The translations under genes and the position numbers were made by a program. Shown here piece after piece: positions 53,868 to 61,580 of a stretch of DNA of 64,000 bases (the stretch's first letter is position 1; every line of letters begins with the position of its first letter). Below the pieces are notes generated by a model. It was not told the origin of the DNA and made no database searches. It was given only the letters and a program-made list of their open reading frames with translations. The DNA comes from an uncultured Desulfovibrio sp. (GTDB lineage Bacteria > Desulfobacterota > Desulfovibrionia > Desulfovibrionales > Desulfovibrionaceae). Location of the stretch: the NCBI RefSeq assembly GCF_944324935.1, contig NZ_CALUYG010000001.1, positions 1-64,000 of the forward strand, given 5' to 3'.

Positions 53868-54448
53868 TGCTGCTGCTCCTGCTTGTGGATCAGGCCTGCC
53901 GTATAGGCCTTGGCCACCTCCCCGCCCAGCCGGTAGTAGCGGCGGCCGGCCGCGTCGTACACCAGCGGGTCGACTTTGGCGATGTCCGGCTGATCCCCGT
54001 CCATGCAGCTTTCTAGGGCGCTCACGTTGCAGATTTCGCCGATCATCAGCGTATGGCTGGGCAGCTCCACATGTTGCAGCAGGCGGCATTCCAGCACGAT
54101 GGGGCATTCCCCGGCGTAGGGGGCATCCACACGCTGGCTGCGGCAGAGGGTAAGGCCGGCGGCGGCGAATTTGTCCACCGTGCGGCCGCAGGTGATGCCG
54201 GCAAAATCCGCCTGCGCGGCCATCGCCGCGGAGGGGATGCCCAGCGTGAAGGCCTTGCGCCGGAGGAGCGGGTCATGCGTCCAGCGGGACGGGCGTATGG
54301 ACACGCTGACGCAGGGCGGCGCGGAATTGCAGATGCCGCCCCAGGCGGCCGTCATAAGGTTCGGGCGGCCTTCGGCGTCGTAGACGCCCACAAGCAGGGC
54401 CGGCATGGGATAGGTGAGAGGGCGCGGGCCAAGATCGCGGCGAGACAT
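53864..54448 (-). CDS. Flavoredoxin-like flavin reductase
   Basis: A 194-residue FMN-binding protein of the flavin reductase family; it resembles Desulfovibrio flavoredoxin. Features are YPMPALLVGVYDAEGRPNLMTAAWGG at the N-terminus, CVSVSIRPSRWTHDPL and HTLMIGEICNVS in the core. The ATG at 54448 has AAGGAG upstream. It probably shuttles electrons with the DUF362 ferredoxin to which it is coupled; a role in sulfur-oxyanion reduction is known for some relatives but not shown here. Confidence 0.82.
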   Translation of the reverse strand: MSRRDLGPRPLTYPMPALLVGVYDAEGRPNLMTAAWGGICNSAPPCVSVSIRPSRWTHDPLLRRKAFTLGIPSAAMAAQADFAGITCGRTVDKFAAAGLTLCRSQRVDAPYAGECPIVLECRLLQHVELPSHTLMIGEICNVSALESCMDGDQPDIAKVDPLVYDAAGRRYYRLGGEVAKAYTAGLIHKQEQQQ

Positions 54449-54624
54449 GGCGGGACTCCTTGCAAGGGTTGGCCGGCAGGGGACGCGGGCGCGTCCGCGG
54501 GCGGCGGAGAGCGTATCCTTTTCTGCTACCGCGCCGCCCGGCAACTGTCCAGCCCGTGGTGGCCCGCCGTGTCCCGTCGTCGACACGGGCCGGCACAGCC
54601 GCATGCCGGGCGCGCGGGCCCTCC

Positions 54625-55071
54625 TCAGCGGGGTTCCCGTTCCTTGCCGCTGATCTCCGCCACTTCGATGCAGAGCACGTTGACCTGTCGCAGCATGGCG
54701 TCGGGAGCGGGGCGAGGACAGCGCGCCGCATAGCGCAGGCTCAGGGCATCCAGGGCCCGGCGCTTCTCGTCGGTGTCGGTCACGACGCGGATGCGCCCGC
54801 AGCCGCTGACGCTCTTGTACCAGGTGGTGCTCTGTTCCCGGTCGATGGTCACGTCCAGTGCGGCGGCAAAGCCCACACGATCGTCCTGCCGGAGCAGATC
54901 GAGCTTGCGGCCCGTGAAGCCGCAGTGCAGATACAGGCGGCCCTCAAGCCAGACGAAGTTGAGGGGCAGCACATACGGGAATTCCCCGCCGGAAAAGCTG
55001 ACGAAGATTTCGTCGGCGCGCTGGAAGAAGGCATCCAGCCAGGCGGGGTCGTAGCGAAGTTGTCTTTTCAT
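54625..55071 (-). CDS. Pyridoxamine 5'-phosphate oxidase-like flavin protein
   Basis: A 148-residue split-barrel protein (DEIFVSFSGGEFPYVLPLNFVW, LYLHCGFTGRKLDLLRQDDRVGF, YKSVSGCGRIRVV) of the FMN-binding PNPOx-like superfamily, similar to the NimA-type group. Members bind flavin or heme; activity unknown. Two hundred bases separate it from flavoredoxin, in the same direction. Confidence 0.78.
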   Translation of the reverse strand: MKRQLRYDPAWLDAFFQRADEIFVSFSGGEFPYVLPLNFVWLEGRLYLHCGFTGRKLDLLRQDDRVGFAAALDVTIDREQSTTWYKSVSGCGRIRVVTDTDEKRRALDALSLRYAARCPRPAPDAMLRQVNVLCIEVAEISGKEREPR

Positions 55072-55150
55072 AAGGCTATGCTCCATACGGGAAGGGAGAG
55101 GGGAAAAGTGGTTTCGTGGATGCCGACATTATCAAACTATGCTCCGTACG

Positions 55151-55810
55151 TCAAGGGAGAGGGGGCAGGGCCGGCGGGATCGCCTGGGGGGCAAGGGCGG
55201 CCAGCACGGCCCGCCAGCAGGCGCAGGCGGCGGCGATATCGCCGGCATCCGGGTGGCGGGCGGCTTCGGCCAGACGGGCGGCGCGTCCCTCGGTCATGGG
55301 GTGTGTGCCCTTGCGGGCGGAGGCGGCCAGCACATGCGGACTGACCCTCCCCTGACAGAGGAATTCGCCCACGATCCGGTTGCCGTTGGCCGTCAGCAGG
55401 GCCCGGGCCCCCTCGAGACAGCGGCTGGCGTGGGGCGAATGGGGCCAGGCCCCCAGTGTGCCGAAAAGAAAGATATGCTTGGCACGGATGCCGGCCCAGC
55501 AGCGCTGCGCGCGAGCGTCCGGCAGGCCCTTTCGTACCCAGAAGCCCAGAGCAAGCAGATCGTATGCCGTGGTGTCGGGCTGCTGCGTCACGCTGAAGAG
55601 CGGGAGATGCCCCAGGGTGAGCGCTTCGGCCAGCCGGCGGGTATTGCCCGTCACCGAGGAGTAGATCACGGCCGCGCGCGGTGCGGGGACAGGCGGGACG
55701 AAGGGCGCGGGCCCGCCGTCAGCATCCGTCAGCAGGCAGCGCACATGCGGTCGGGAGCTCTTCTCCATATCCGGCGGGCGGCGGACGGGCGGCGCGGCGG
55801 CATCAGTCAT
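55151..55810 (-). CDS. Flavodoxin-family protein
   Basis: A 219-residue protein. A disordered N-terminal extension of about 45 residues precedes a flavodoxin-like fold with the phosphate loop IYSSVTGNTRRLAEAL, ALGFWVRKGLPDA and IFLFGTLGAWPHSP, then CQGRVSPHVLAA. It overlaps the stop codon of the regulator gene by eight bases, so the two are co-expressed. Probably an electron carrier for the nearby redox enzymes. Confidence 0.8.
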   Translation of the reverse strand: MTDAAAPPVRRPPDMEKSSRPHVRCLLTDADGGPAPFVPPVPAPRAAVIYSSVTGNTRRLAEALTLGHLPLFSVTQQPDTTAYDLLALGFWVRKGLPDARAQRCWAGIRAKHIFLFGTLGAWPHSPHASRCLEGARALLTANGNRIVGEFLCQGRVSPHVLAASARKGTHPMTEGRAARLAEAARHPDAGDIAAACACWRAVLAALAPQAIPPALPPLP

Positions 55811-56501
55811 GGGCGCTGCGCTCCAGGATCTGGCGTTGCAGGATCTCCACCCGGCGGCGCTCCAGCCGGATGATGCCCGCTCGGGCAAGGCTGTTGAGCT
55901 CACGGCTGAGGCTTTCGCGGCTGACGCCCAGCAGGCGCGCCAGCAGTTCCCGCGTGCCGGAAAGATGGAGCGTGGCGCTTTTTTCCATCCGGCTCCGGTG
56001 CAGCAGCCAGGCGGCCACCCGCCGCGAAACGGAAATGACGCCCTGCGAACTGACGATCTTGTTGATGAACAGACGCTGCCGGTGCGCCAGCACGGACAGC
56101 AGATAGGCCGCCAGCGCCGGATTGCGTGACAGGCAGCGCAACAGGGCTCCCTTTTCCAGCCAGAGCACGCGTCCGGCCGTCACCATGACGGCCGAGGTGG
56201 GCACGCCCCCGGTATAGTAGAGGGCCGCCACATCGCAGAACGCGCCGGGACGCAGCAGGTGCAGCACATATTCGCGGCCCTGCGGCCCGGCCTTGATCAG
56301 CTTGACTTCGCCGGACAGCAGAAAGGGCAGGAAGGCCACCTCCTCCCCCTCATGGTACAGGGATTCCGCGGCGCCCATATCCTGCAGGCGGGCTCTGGCG
56401 GCCAGTTCCGGCCAGTCGGCGGCGTCCAGCACATCGGCAAGATCCCGCTGGTGCAGGGCGGCGCGCAGACGGCTTTCGGGAGAGGTGGCGGTATGGGGCA
56501 T
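55803..56501 (-). CDS. hcpR: CRP/FNR-family regulator, HcpR-like
   Basis: A 232-residue regulator. Residues about 30-125 form the cyclic-nucleotide-like beta barrel (DMGAAESLYHEGEEVAFLPFLLSGEVKLI, GREYVLHLLRPG), a dimer helix follows (LAHRQRLFINKIV), and the C-terminal helix-turn-helix is at LLARLLGVSRESLSRELNSLARAGII. It lies 92 bp after hcp in the same direction. HcpR of Desulfovibrio controls hcp in response to nitrosative stress through TGTGA-N6-TCACA sites, which are present upstream of hcp here. Confidence 0.8.
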   Translation of the reverse strand: MPHTATSPESRLRAALHQRDLADVLDAADWPELAARARLQDMGAAESLYHEGEEVAFLPFLLSGEVKLIKAGPQGREYVLHLLRPGAFCDVAALYYTGGVPTSAVMVTAGRVLWLEKGALLRCLSRNPALAAYLLSVLAHRQRLFINKIVSSQGVISVSRRVAAWLLHRSRMEKSATLHLSGTRELLARLLGVSRESLSRELNSLARAGIIRLERRRVEILQRQILERSAHD

Positions 56502-56593
56502 GGCGGACTCTTTCGCAAGGGCGGCGTGATGCGCTGTCTGAGGAAGGAGCGCGGCGGCCCCGGGCAGGGCCGCCGCGCCGTGGGGGGGAGGGA

Positions 56594-58183
56594 TCAGCCC
56601 AGGATGGCCTTGAGGTCCTCGTCCGGGCTGCTGATGGGGGCGATGCCCCATTTTTCGACGAGCAGGTTAAGGATGTTGGGCGACACGAAAGCCGGCAGGG
56701 TCGGGCCCAGGCGCATGTTCTTGACGCCGAGGGCCAGCAGGGTCAGCAGGATGCTGACGGCCTTCTGTTCGTACCACGACAGGATGAGCGAGAGCGGCAG
56801 GTCATTGACGCCGCAGCCCAGCGCCTCGGCCAGGGCAAGGGCCGTGCGTACGGCCGCATAGGCATCGTTGCACTGGCCCACGTCCAGCAGGCGGGGCAGA
56901 TCGCCGATGGCGCCGAGGTCCTTGTCGAAGAAGCGGAACTTGCCGCAGGCCAGGGTAAGGATGAGGCAGTCGGCGGGGATCTTCTCCACGAGCTCGGTGT
57001 AGTAGTTGCGGCCCGGGCGCGCGCCGTCGCAGCCGCCCACCAGGAAGATGTGGCGCAGCTTGCCGGCCTTGACGGCGTCCAGCACGGCGGGGGCGGCGCC
57101 GAGCAGGGTCTCCCGGCCGAAACCGGTCATCACGCTCTTGCCCGGCACGTCCTCGGCAAAGCCGGGCAGTTCCTGCGCCTTGCGGATGACGGCCGAAAAG
57201 TCGCGGTCCGTGCAGTGCGTCAGCCCCGGCCAGCCCACGTTGCCGGAGGTGAAGACCTTGTCCGCGTAGCCGCGCGGGTCCTGGATGCAGTTGGTGGTGA
57301 AGAGCACCGCCCCGGGGAAGTCGGGCAGCTCCTTCTGTTGGTTCTGCCAGGCCGTGCCGTAGTGTCCGGCCAGATGGGTATGGGCTCTGAGCGCGGGGTA
57401 TCCGTGCGCGGGCAGCATCTCGCCGTGCGTGTAGACGTTGATGCCCGTGCCGGCCGTCTGTTCGAGCAGGGCGGCCAGATCGGCCAGGTCATGCCCGGAA
57501 ACGAGAATGGCCTTGCCCTTGCGCTGTCCCAGGGAGACCGGCGTGGGCGAGGGATGGCCGAACGCGCCGGTGTTGCCCTCTTCCAGCAGTTCCATGGATC
57601 TCAGGTTGATCTTGCCGCACTCCATGAGCAGCTCCACCCAGCCGTTGAGGTCGGGAGCATTGTCGTCCAGCGGCGTGCCGGCCACGAGGCCCCGGTACAT
57701 GAAGGCCGCCACGGCGGGATCGCGCCGGCCGAGCACGGCTGCGTGGTCGGCATAGGCGGCCACGCCCTTGAGCCCGTAAAGCAGCAGCTGCATGGCCGAG
57801 CGCACGTCTTCATTGTCGGAAAGGGCATCCGTGCCCGTGGGCAGGCCGGCGATGAAGGTCTTCCAGTCCGCCGGCGGCTCGGGAATGCCGGCGGCGCGCG
57901 CAAGCTCCCGGGTCCGTGCCAGGCAGGCTTCCTGCAGCGCGGTCAGGGCCTCGGGATCGAAATTGACGTTGGTCAGGGTGGCGAACAGCGCCTTGAAGGC
58001 AAAGTCGTCGACGACCGTTTCCGTCACGCCGGCGGCGCGGGCGGCCAGGGCCACATCGGCCAGGCGGCGCAGCCCGGCCACAAGTTCATCCTGCTGCGCC
58101 GCCACGGCGGCATTCTTTCCACAGACGCCAAGGACCGTACAGCCCTTGCCCTTGGCGGTTTGTTCACACTGGTTGCAAAACAT
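56594..58183 (-). CDS. hcp: Hybrid cluster protein (hydroxylamine/NO reductase)
   Basis: A 529-residue protein, the prismane protein first isolated from Desulfovibrio. The N-terminal 4Fe-4S site uses C3, C6, C15 and C21 (MFCNQCEQTAKGKGC...GVC), and the hybrid cluster ligands lie in VSGHDL, HGEMLPAHGYPAL, FTTNCIQDP and SILLTLLALGVKNMRLGP. It reduces NO to N2O, hydroxylamine being an earlier proposed substrate. AAGGAGAG precedes the ATG. Two CRP/HcpR-type boxes sit 58 and 100 bp upstream, so induction by nitrosative stress is expected. Confidence 0.97.
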   Translation of the reverse strand: MFCNQCEQTAKGKGCTVLGVCGKNAAVAAQQDELVAGLRRLADVALAARAAGVTETVVDDFAFKALFATLTNVNFDPEALTALQEACLARTRELARAAGIPEPPADWKTFIAGLPTGTDALSDNEDVRSAMQLLLYGLKGVAAYADHAAVLGRRDPAVAAFMYRGLVAGTPLDDNAPDLNGWVELLMECGKINLRSMELLEEGNTGAFGHPSPTPVSLGQRKGKAILVSGHDLADLAALLEQTAGTGINVYTHGEMLPAHGYPALRAHTHLAGHYGTAWQNQQKELPDFPGAVLFTTNCIQDPRGYADKVFTSGNVGWPGLTHCTDRDFSAVIRKAQELPGFAEDVPGKSVMTGFGRETLLGAAPAVLDAVKAGKLRHIFLVGGCDGARPGRNYYTELVEKIPADCLILTLACGKFRFFDKDLGAIGDLPRLLDVGQCNDAYAAVRTALALAEALGCGVNDLPLSLILSWYEQKAVSILLTLLALGVKNMRLGPTLPAFVSPNILNLLVEKWGIAPISSPDEDLKAILG

Positions 58184-58240
58184 GGGCGCTCTCCTTGGTA
58201 GGGATGATGCGCTACTTGACCACAGGGCGACCTTGCATTC

Positions 58241-58298
58241 TGTGACAACGGTCACAAAAAACGGAAAAGTCGTACGCCATTTTGTGACACGCATCACA
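58241..58298 (-). promoter_or_regulatory. Two HcpR-type operators between hcp and the MFS pseudogene
   Basis: TGTGA-CAACGG-TCACA (58241-58256) and TGTGA-CACGCA-TCACA (58283-58298) are exact matches to the CRP/HcpR palindrome. Their centres are 42 bp apart, about four helical turns. They serve hcp to the left and may once have served the divergent MFS gene to the right. Confidence 0.82.
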
Positions 58299-58372
58299 TT
58301 TTTGTCAAATAGCGCAGGCAATTCCGGGGCGTTGCCGTATAGTGTCCCGAAGCACGCCGACAAGGAGCCGAC

Positions 58373-58844
58373 TTGAGCGCCGATACCCGACTCTGGACCA
58401 AGGATTTTGTGGCGGTCACCCTGGCCAACTTTTTTCTGATGATAAATTATTTCATGCTGATAGTGGTCATGGCCGATTACGCCATGACCACATTCGACGC
58501 ATCGCCGTCCCTGGCCGGGACGGCCAGCGTGTTCTTTGTGGTCTATTCGGCGTCCATGCTGGTGACCCGGCCGCAAGCGGGCCGCATCTTCGACCGGCGC
58601 GAGCATCGGGGTCCTGCAATCCTGCGGGCTGCCCATCGCCGTGCAGGCGTTCCCGGCCGGGCATGTGGGGCTGGCCAATTCCACCTGTTACATCCTCATG
58701 GACATCGCGGTGGGCTTCGGCCCGGCGGCGCTGGGACTGCTCCAGCCCCTTACCGGCCATCGCGGCATGTACGCGGGCATGGCCCTGCTCTGCCTGTGCT
58801 GCCTGCCGGTCTGCGCCCGCATCCGGCCGCGGGGCCGGCGCTGA
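58373..58844 (+). pseudogene. MFS transporter pseudogene with large internal deletion
   Basis: TTG start with AAGGAG five bases upstream. The first frame gives the N-terminal part of an MFS permease (TKDFVAVTLANFFLMINYFM, MLVTRPQAGRIFDRR). After about 75 residues homology jumps, near 58605, to a different frame that encodes the C-terminal part (GVLQSCGLPIAVQAFPAG, HVGLANSTCYILMDIAVGFG, ...GHRGMYAGMALL). About 240 residues of a normal 390-residue transporter are missing and the join is frameshifted. Substrate unknown. Confidence 0.78.
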
Positions 58845-58940
58845 GCCGGTCAGGATGCCTGAAGGCTGGACTTTGCCTGAAAAACAGGCTATGGGATGCT
58901 GTTACATCATAACGGGCAATCGCCCATGCTGGAGGAAATC

Positions 58941-59051
58941 ATGGCTCACAAGAAGATCGAGCGCAAGAAAGAACTGGATCGCCGCCGCCATCGTCGCGCC
59001 CAGCGCCTGAAGCAGCGCGTGCGCGAAGCCAAGGCCGCCGCCAGGAACTAG
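58941..59051 (+). CDS. 36-residue highly basic protein
   Basis: An ATG preceded by GGAGGAAATC opens a 36-codon frame, MAHKKIERKKELDRRRHRRA followed by QRLKQRVREAKAAARN. Nearly half the residues are Lys or Arg and it should form one amphipathic helix, as in small ribosome- or nucleoid-associated peptides. The ideal ribosome binding site is the main reason to call it. Function unknown; a rho-independent-like hairpin follows 65 bp later. Confidence 0.65.
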   Translation: MAHKKIERKKELDRRRHRRAQRLKQRVREAKAAARN

Positions 59052-59116
59052 AGCGGTCCCTCTCTGGAAGAGTGGCCGCGCCGGCGGACGCGGGAGCGGA
59101 CGCCCCCGCCCGGGCA

Positions 59117-59141
59117 GGCGGAAAAAAGCGTTTTTTCCGCC
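59117..59141. terminator. Bidirectional hairpin after the basic small gene
   Basis: Perfect 11-bp stem GGCGGAAAAAA/TTTTTTCCGCC with a three-base loop. The core resembles hairpin 3 of repeat family A, so it could be a terminator, a repeat fragment or both. The 275 bp from 59052 to 59326 show nothing else. Confidence 0.6.
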
Positions 59142-59326
59142 GCGCACGGGTTGTGCCGCCTGAGTCGGGAAACGCTGGGCGGATCCCATGGCGGGGGCGG
59201 CCCGAGCCCCTGCCTTTTTTCGGGCGGTACGGTGCGGCAAGGCAGGCAATGCCGTGTCCCGGAGACAACTTTTTTCTACGGCCGACGGCCTTCGCGGGCT
59301 GTTGAGGGCCGTTATTGGCGTCTGTT

Positions 59327-59638
59327 ATGCCCATTTACGAATATCAGTGCCCCAAGTGTCAGCATGTCTTTGAAGAGATGGTCTCCCTCTCGCAGGCGCA
59401 TGGGGAGGAGCCCTGTCCCCGTTGCGGCACGCCGTCGCCGCGCCTGATCTCGCATACGTCCTTCGTGCTCAGGGGCGGCGGCTGGTACGTCAGCGACTAC
59501 GGCTACCGCAAGGGCATCAAGGAGGAGGGGAGCGGATCCGCTTCTGATGCGAAACCGTCTTCCGGCGGAGATGCCGCCGCTGCCGCCGCGCCGGCCGCCT
59601 CGTCCGCGTCAGGCACGCAAACCGCGCCGTCCGCATAG
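59327..59638 (+). CDS. FmdB-family zinc-ribbon protein
   Basis: A 103-residue small protein with an N-terminal zinc ribbon: MPIYEYQCPKCQHVFEEMV and CPRCG give Cys at 8, 11, 30 and 33, followed by SYVLRGGGWYV-like sequence and a low-complexity Ala/Ser/Gly tail. Such proteins are called putative regulators, without clear evidence. It ends nine bases before purB. Confidence 0.85.
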   Translation: MPIYEYQCPKCQHVFEEMVSLSQAHGEEPCPRCGTPSPRLISHTSFVLRGGGWYVSDYGYRKGIKEEGSGSASDAKPSSGGDAAAAAAPAASSASGTQTAPSA

Positions 59639-59647
59639 GAATCTCGC

Positions 59648-60961
59648 ATGATCGATCGCTATACCCGCCCGGAGATGGGCCAAATCTGGACTCTGGAGAA
59701 CCGCTACCGCGCCTGGCTGGCCGTGGAGCTTGCCGTGTGCGAGGGTTGGGCCGAGCTGGGCCGCATCCCCGCCGAGGCTGTGGACGTCATCCGCCGCAAG
59801 GCCGTTATCGATGTGGACCGCATCCAGGAGATCGAGCGGACGACCCGGCACGACGTCATCGCCTTTCTGACCTCACTGGAGGAAAAGATCGGCCCCGAAG
59901 CCCGCTACATCCACCTGGGCTGCACGTCGTCCGACATCGTGGATACGGCCAACGGCTACCTTTTCCAGCAGGCGGGCAGGCTCATCCTGGCCGGTATGGA
60001 CAGGCTGCTGGCCTCACTGCGGCGGCTGGCCGAAAACTACAAGGGCGTGCTCTGCATGGGGCGCACCCACGGCATCCATGCCGAACCCACGAGCTTCGGG
60101 CTCAAGATGGTGGGCTTCTATGCCGAATTCGCCCGGCATCTGGAACGGGTGAAGGCCGGGCTTGAGAGCGTGCGCGTGGGCAAGCTCTCCGGCGCGGTGG
60201 GGACCTACGCCTTCCTTTCGCCGGAGCTGGAAGCCGGGGCGCTCAAACGGCTCGGGCTGGAAGTGGACCCGCATTCCACCCAGGTCGTGCAGCGCGACCG
60301 CTACGCGCACTTCTTTACCGCGCTGGCCATCATGGCCGGGGGCGTGGAGCGCCTGTGCGTGGAGCTGCGCCATCTCCAGCGTACCGAAGTGCTGGAAGTG
60401 GAGGAGGGCTTCGGCAAGGGGCAGAAGGGCTCCTCGGCCATGCCCCACAAGAAGAACCCCATTTCCGCGGAGAACATGTGCGGTCTGGCCCGCCTGCTGC
60501 GCGGCAACGCGCTGGCCTCGCTGGAGAACCAGGCCCTCTGGCATGAGCGGGACATCAGCCACTCCTCGGTGGAGCGCGTCATCATGCCCGACTCCACCAT
60601 CCTTGCGGATTACATCCTCGACCGGCTGTCCCGTCTGCTGGACGGACTGGTGGTCAAGCCCGACCGCATGCGGGAAAACATGGAGCGCTCCTTCGGCCTC
60701 TATTTCTCGCAGCGCGTGCTGACGGCGCTCATCGCCACCGGCATGCCGCGCCAGCAGGCCTACGAGGCCGTGCAGCGTCTGGCCATGCAGAGCTGGGAAA
60801 GCCGCCGGCCCTTCCCCGAACTGGTGCGCGCCGATGCCGCCATGCGGGAAAGGCTGGGCGCGCAGCTTGACGAGCAGGCGGCGGACGGGCTGTTCGATCC
60901 GGCGTTCTATCTGCGGCATGAAGACGAAATCTATGCCCGTGTCCTCGGGCGGCAGGGGTAG
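59648..60961 (+). CDS. purB: Adenylosuccinate lyase
   Basis: Acts twice in purine synthesis, releasing fumarate from SAICAR and adenylosuccinate. The 437-residue protein has MIDRYTRPEMGQIWTLENRY, TRHDVIAFLTSLEEKIG, HLGCTSSDIVDTA, GRTHGIHAEPTSFGLK and the signature GSSAMPHKKNPISAENMCG with the flexible catalytic loop. AGGAA precedes the ATG. pyrE starts three bases after the stop codon. Confidence 0.97.
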   Translation: MIDRYTRPEMGQIWTLENRYRAWLAVELAVCEGWAELGRIPAEAVDVIRRKAVIDVDRIQEIERTTRHDVIAFLTSLEEKIGPEARYIHLGCTSSDIVDTANGYLFQQAGRLILAGMDRLLASLRRLAENYKGVLCMGRTHGIHAEPTSFGLKMVGFYAEFARHLERVKAGLESVRVGKLSGAVGTYAFLSPELEAGALKRLGLEVDPHSTQVVQRDRYAHFFTALAIMAGGVERLCVELRHLQRTEVLEVEEGFGKGQKGSSAMPHKKNPISAENMCGLARLLRGNALASLENQALWHERDISHSSVERVIMPDSTILADYILDRLSRLLDGLVVKPDRMRENMERSFGLYFSQRVLTALIATGMPRQQAYEAVQRLAMQSWESRRPFPELVRADAAMRERLGAQLDEQAADGLFDPAFYLRHEDEIYARVLGRQG

Positions 60962-60964
60962 GCC

Positions 60965-61534
60965 ATGACGGATGACATGATGCAGCTCAAGCGGCGTCTG
61001 GCACGCCTGCTGGTGGAAAAATCCTACCGCGAGGGGGAGTTCGTCCTCGCGTCCGGCCGGCGCAGCGACTATTATTTCGACTGCCGCGTCACGGCCCTGC
61101 ACGCCGAGGGCTCCTGGCTCATCGGCTCCCTCTTCAACCGCCTTCTGGCCGACCTGCCCATCGTGGGCGTGGGCGGCATGACCATGGGCGCGGATCCGCT
61201 GGTGTCCGCCACCACGGTCATCTCCCATACGCTGGGCCGTCCCCTGCACGGCATGCTCGTCCGCAAGGAAGCCAAGGGGCACGGCACCGGGCAGTATGTA
61301 GAGGGTCTCGGCAACTTTGCCCAGGGCGATCAGGTCGCCATGCTGGAGGATGTCGTGACCACGGGCGGGTCGCTGCTCAAGGCCTGCGACCGGATGCGTG
61401 AGGCGGGAATGCAGATCGTGGCGGTCTGCGCCATTCTGGATCGTGAGGAGGGGGGCCGTGAGAAACTCCGTGACGCGGGCTATGACCTGCGGGCGCTGTT
61501 CACACGCAAGGAACTTGTGGAACTCGCCCGCTAG
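60965..61534 (+). CDS. pyrE: Orotate phosphoribosyltransferase
   Basis: Converts orotate and PRPP to OMP. The 189-residue protein has LVEKSYREGEFVLASGRRSDYYFDCR, GGMTMGADPLVSA, VRKEAKGHGTGQ and the PRPP-binding motif VAMLEDVVTTGGSLLKA. It is coupled to purB and followed at close range by the L,D-transpeptidase gene. Confidence 0.96.
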   Translation: MTDDMMQLKRRLARLLVEKSYREGEFVLASGRRSDYYFDCRVTALHAEGSWLIGSLFNRLLADLPIVGVGGMTMGADPLVSATTVISHTLGRPLHGMLVRKEAKGHGTGQYVEGLGNFAQGDQVAMLEDVVTTGGSLLKACDRMREAGMQIVAVCAILDREEGGREKLRDAGYDLRALFTRKELVELAR

Positions 61535-61580
61535 GAGGGTTGCCGGGGCGCTTGTCCGCTGCCGCGCGACCGGAAGGCGC

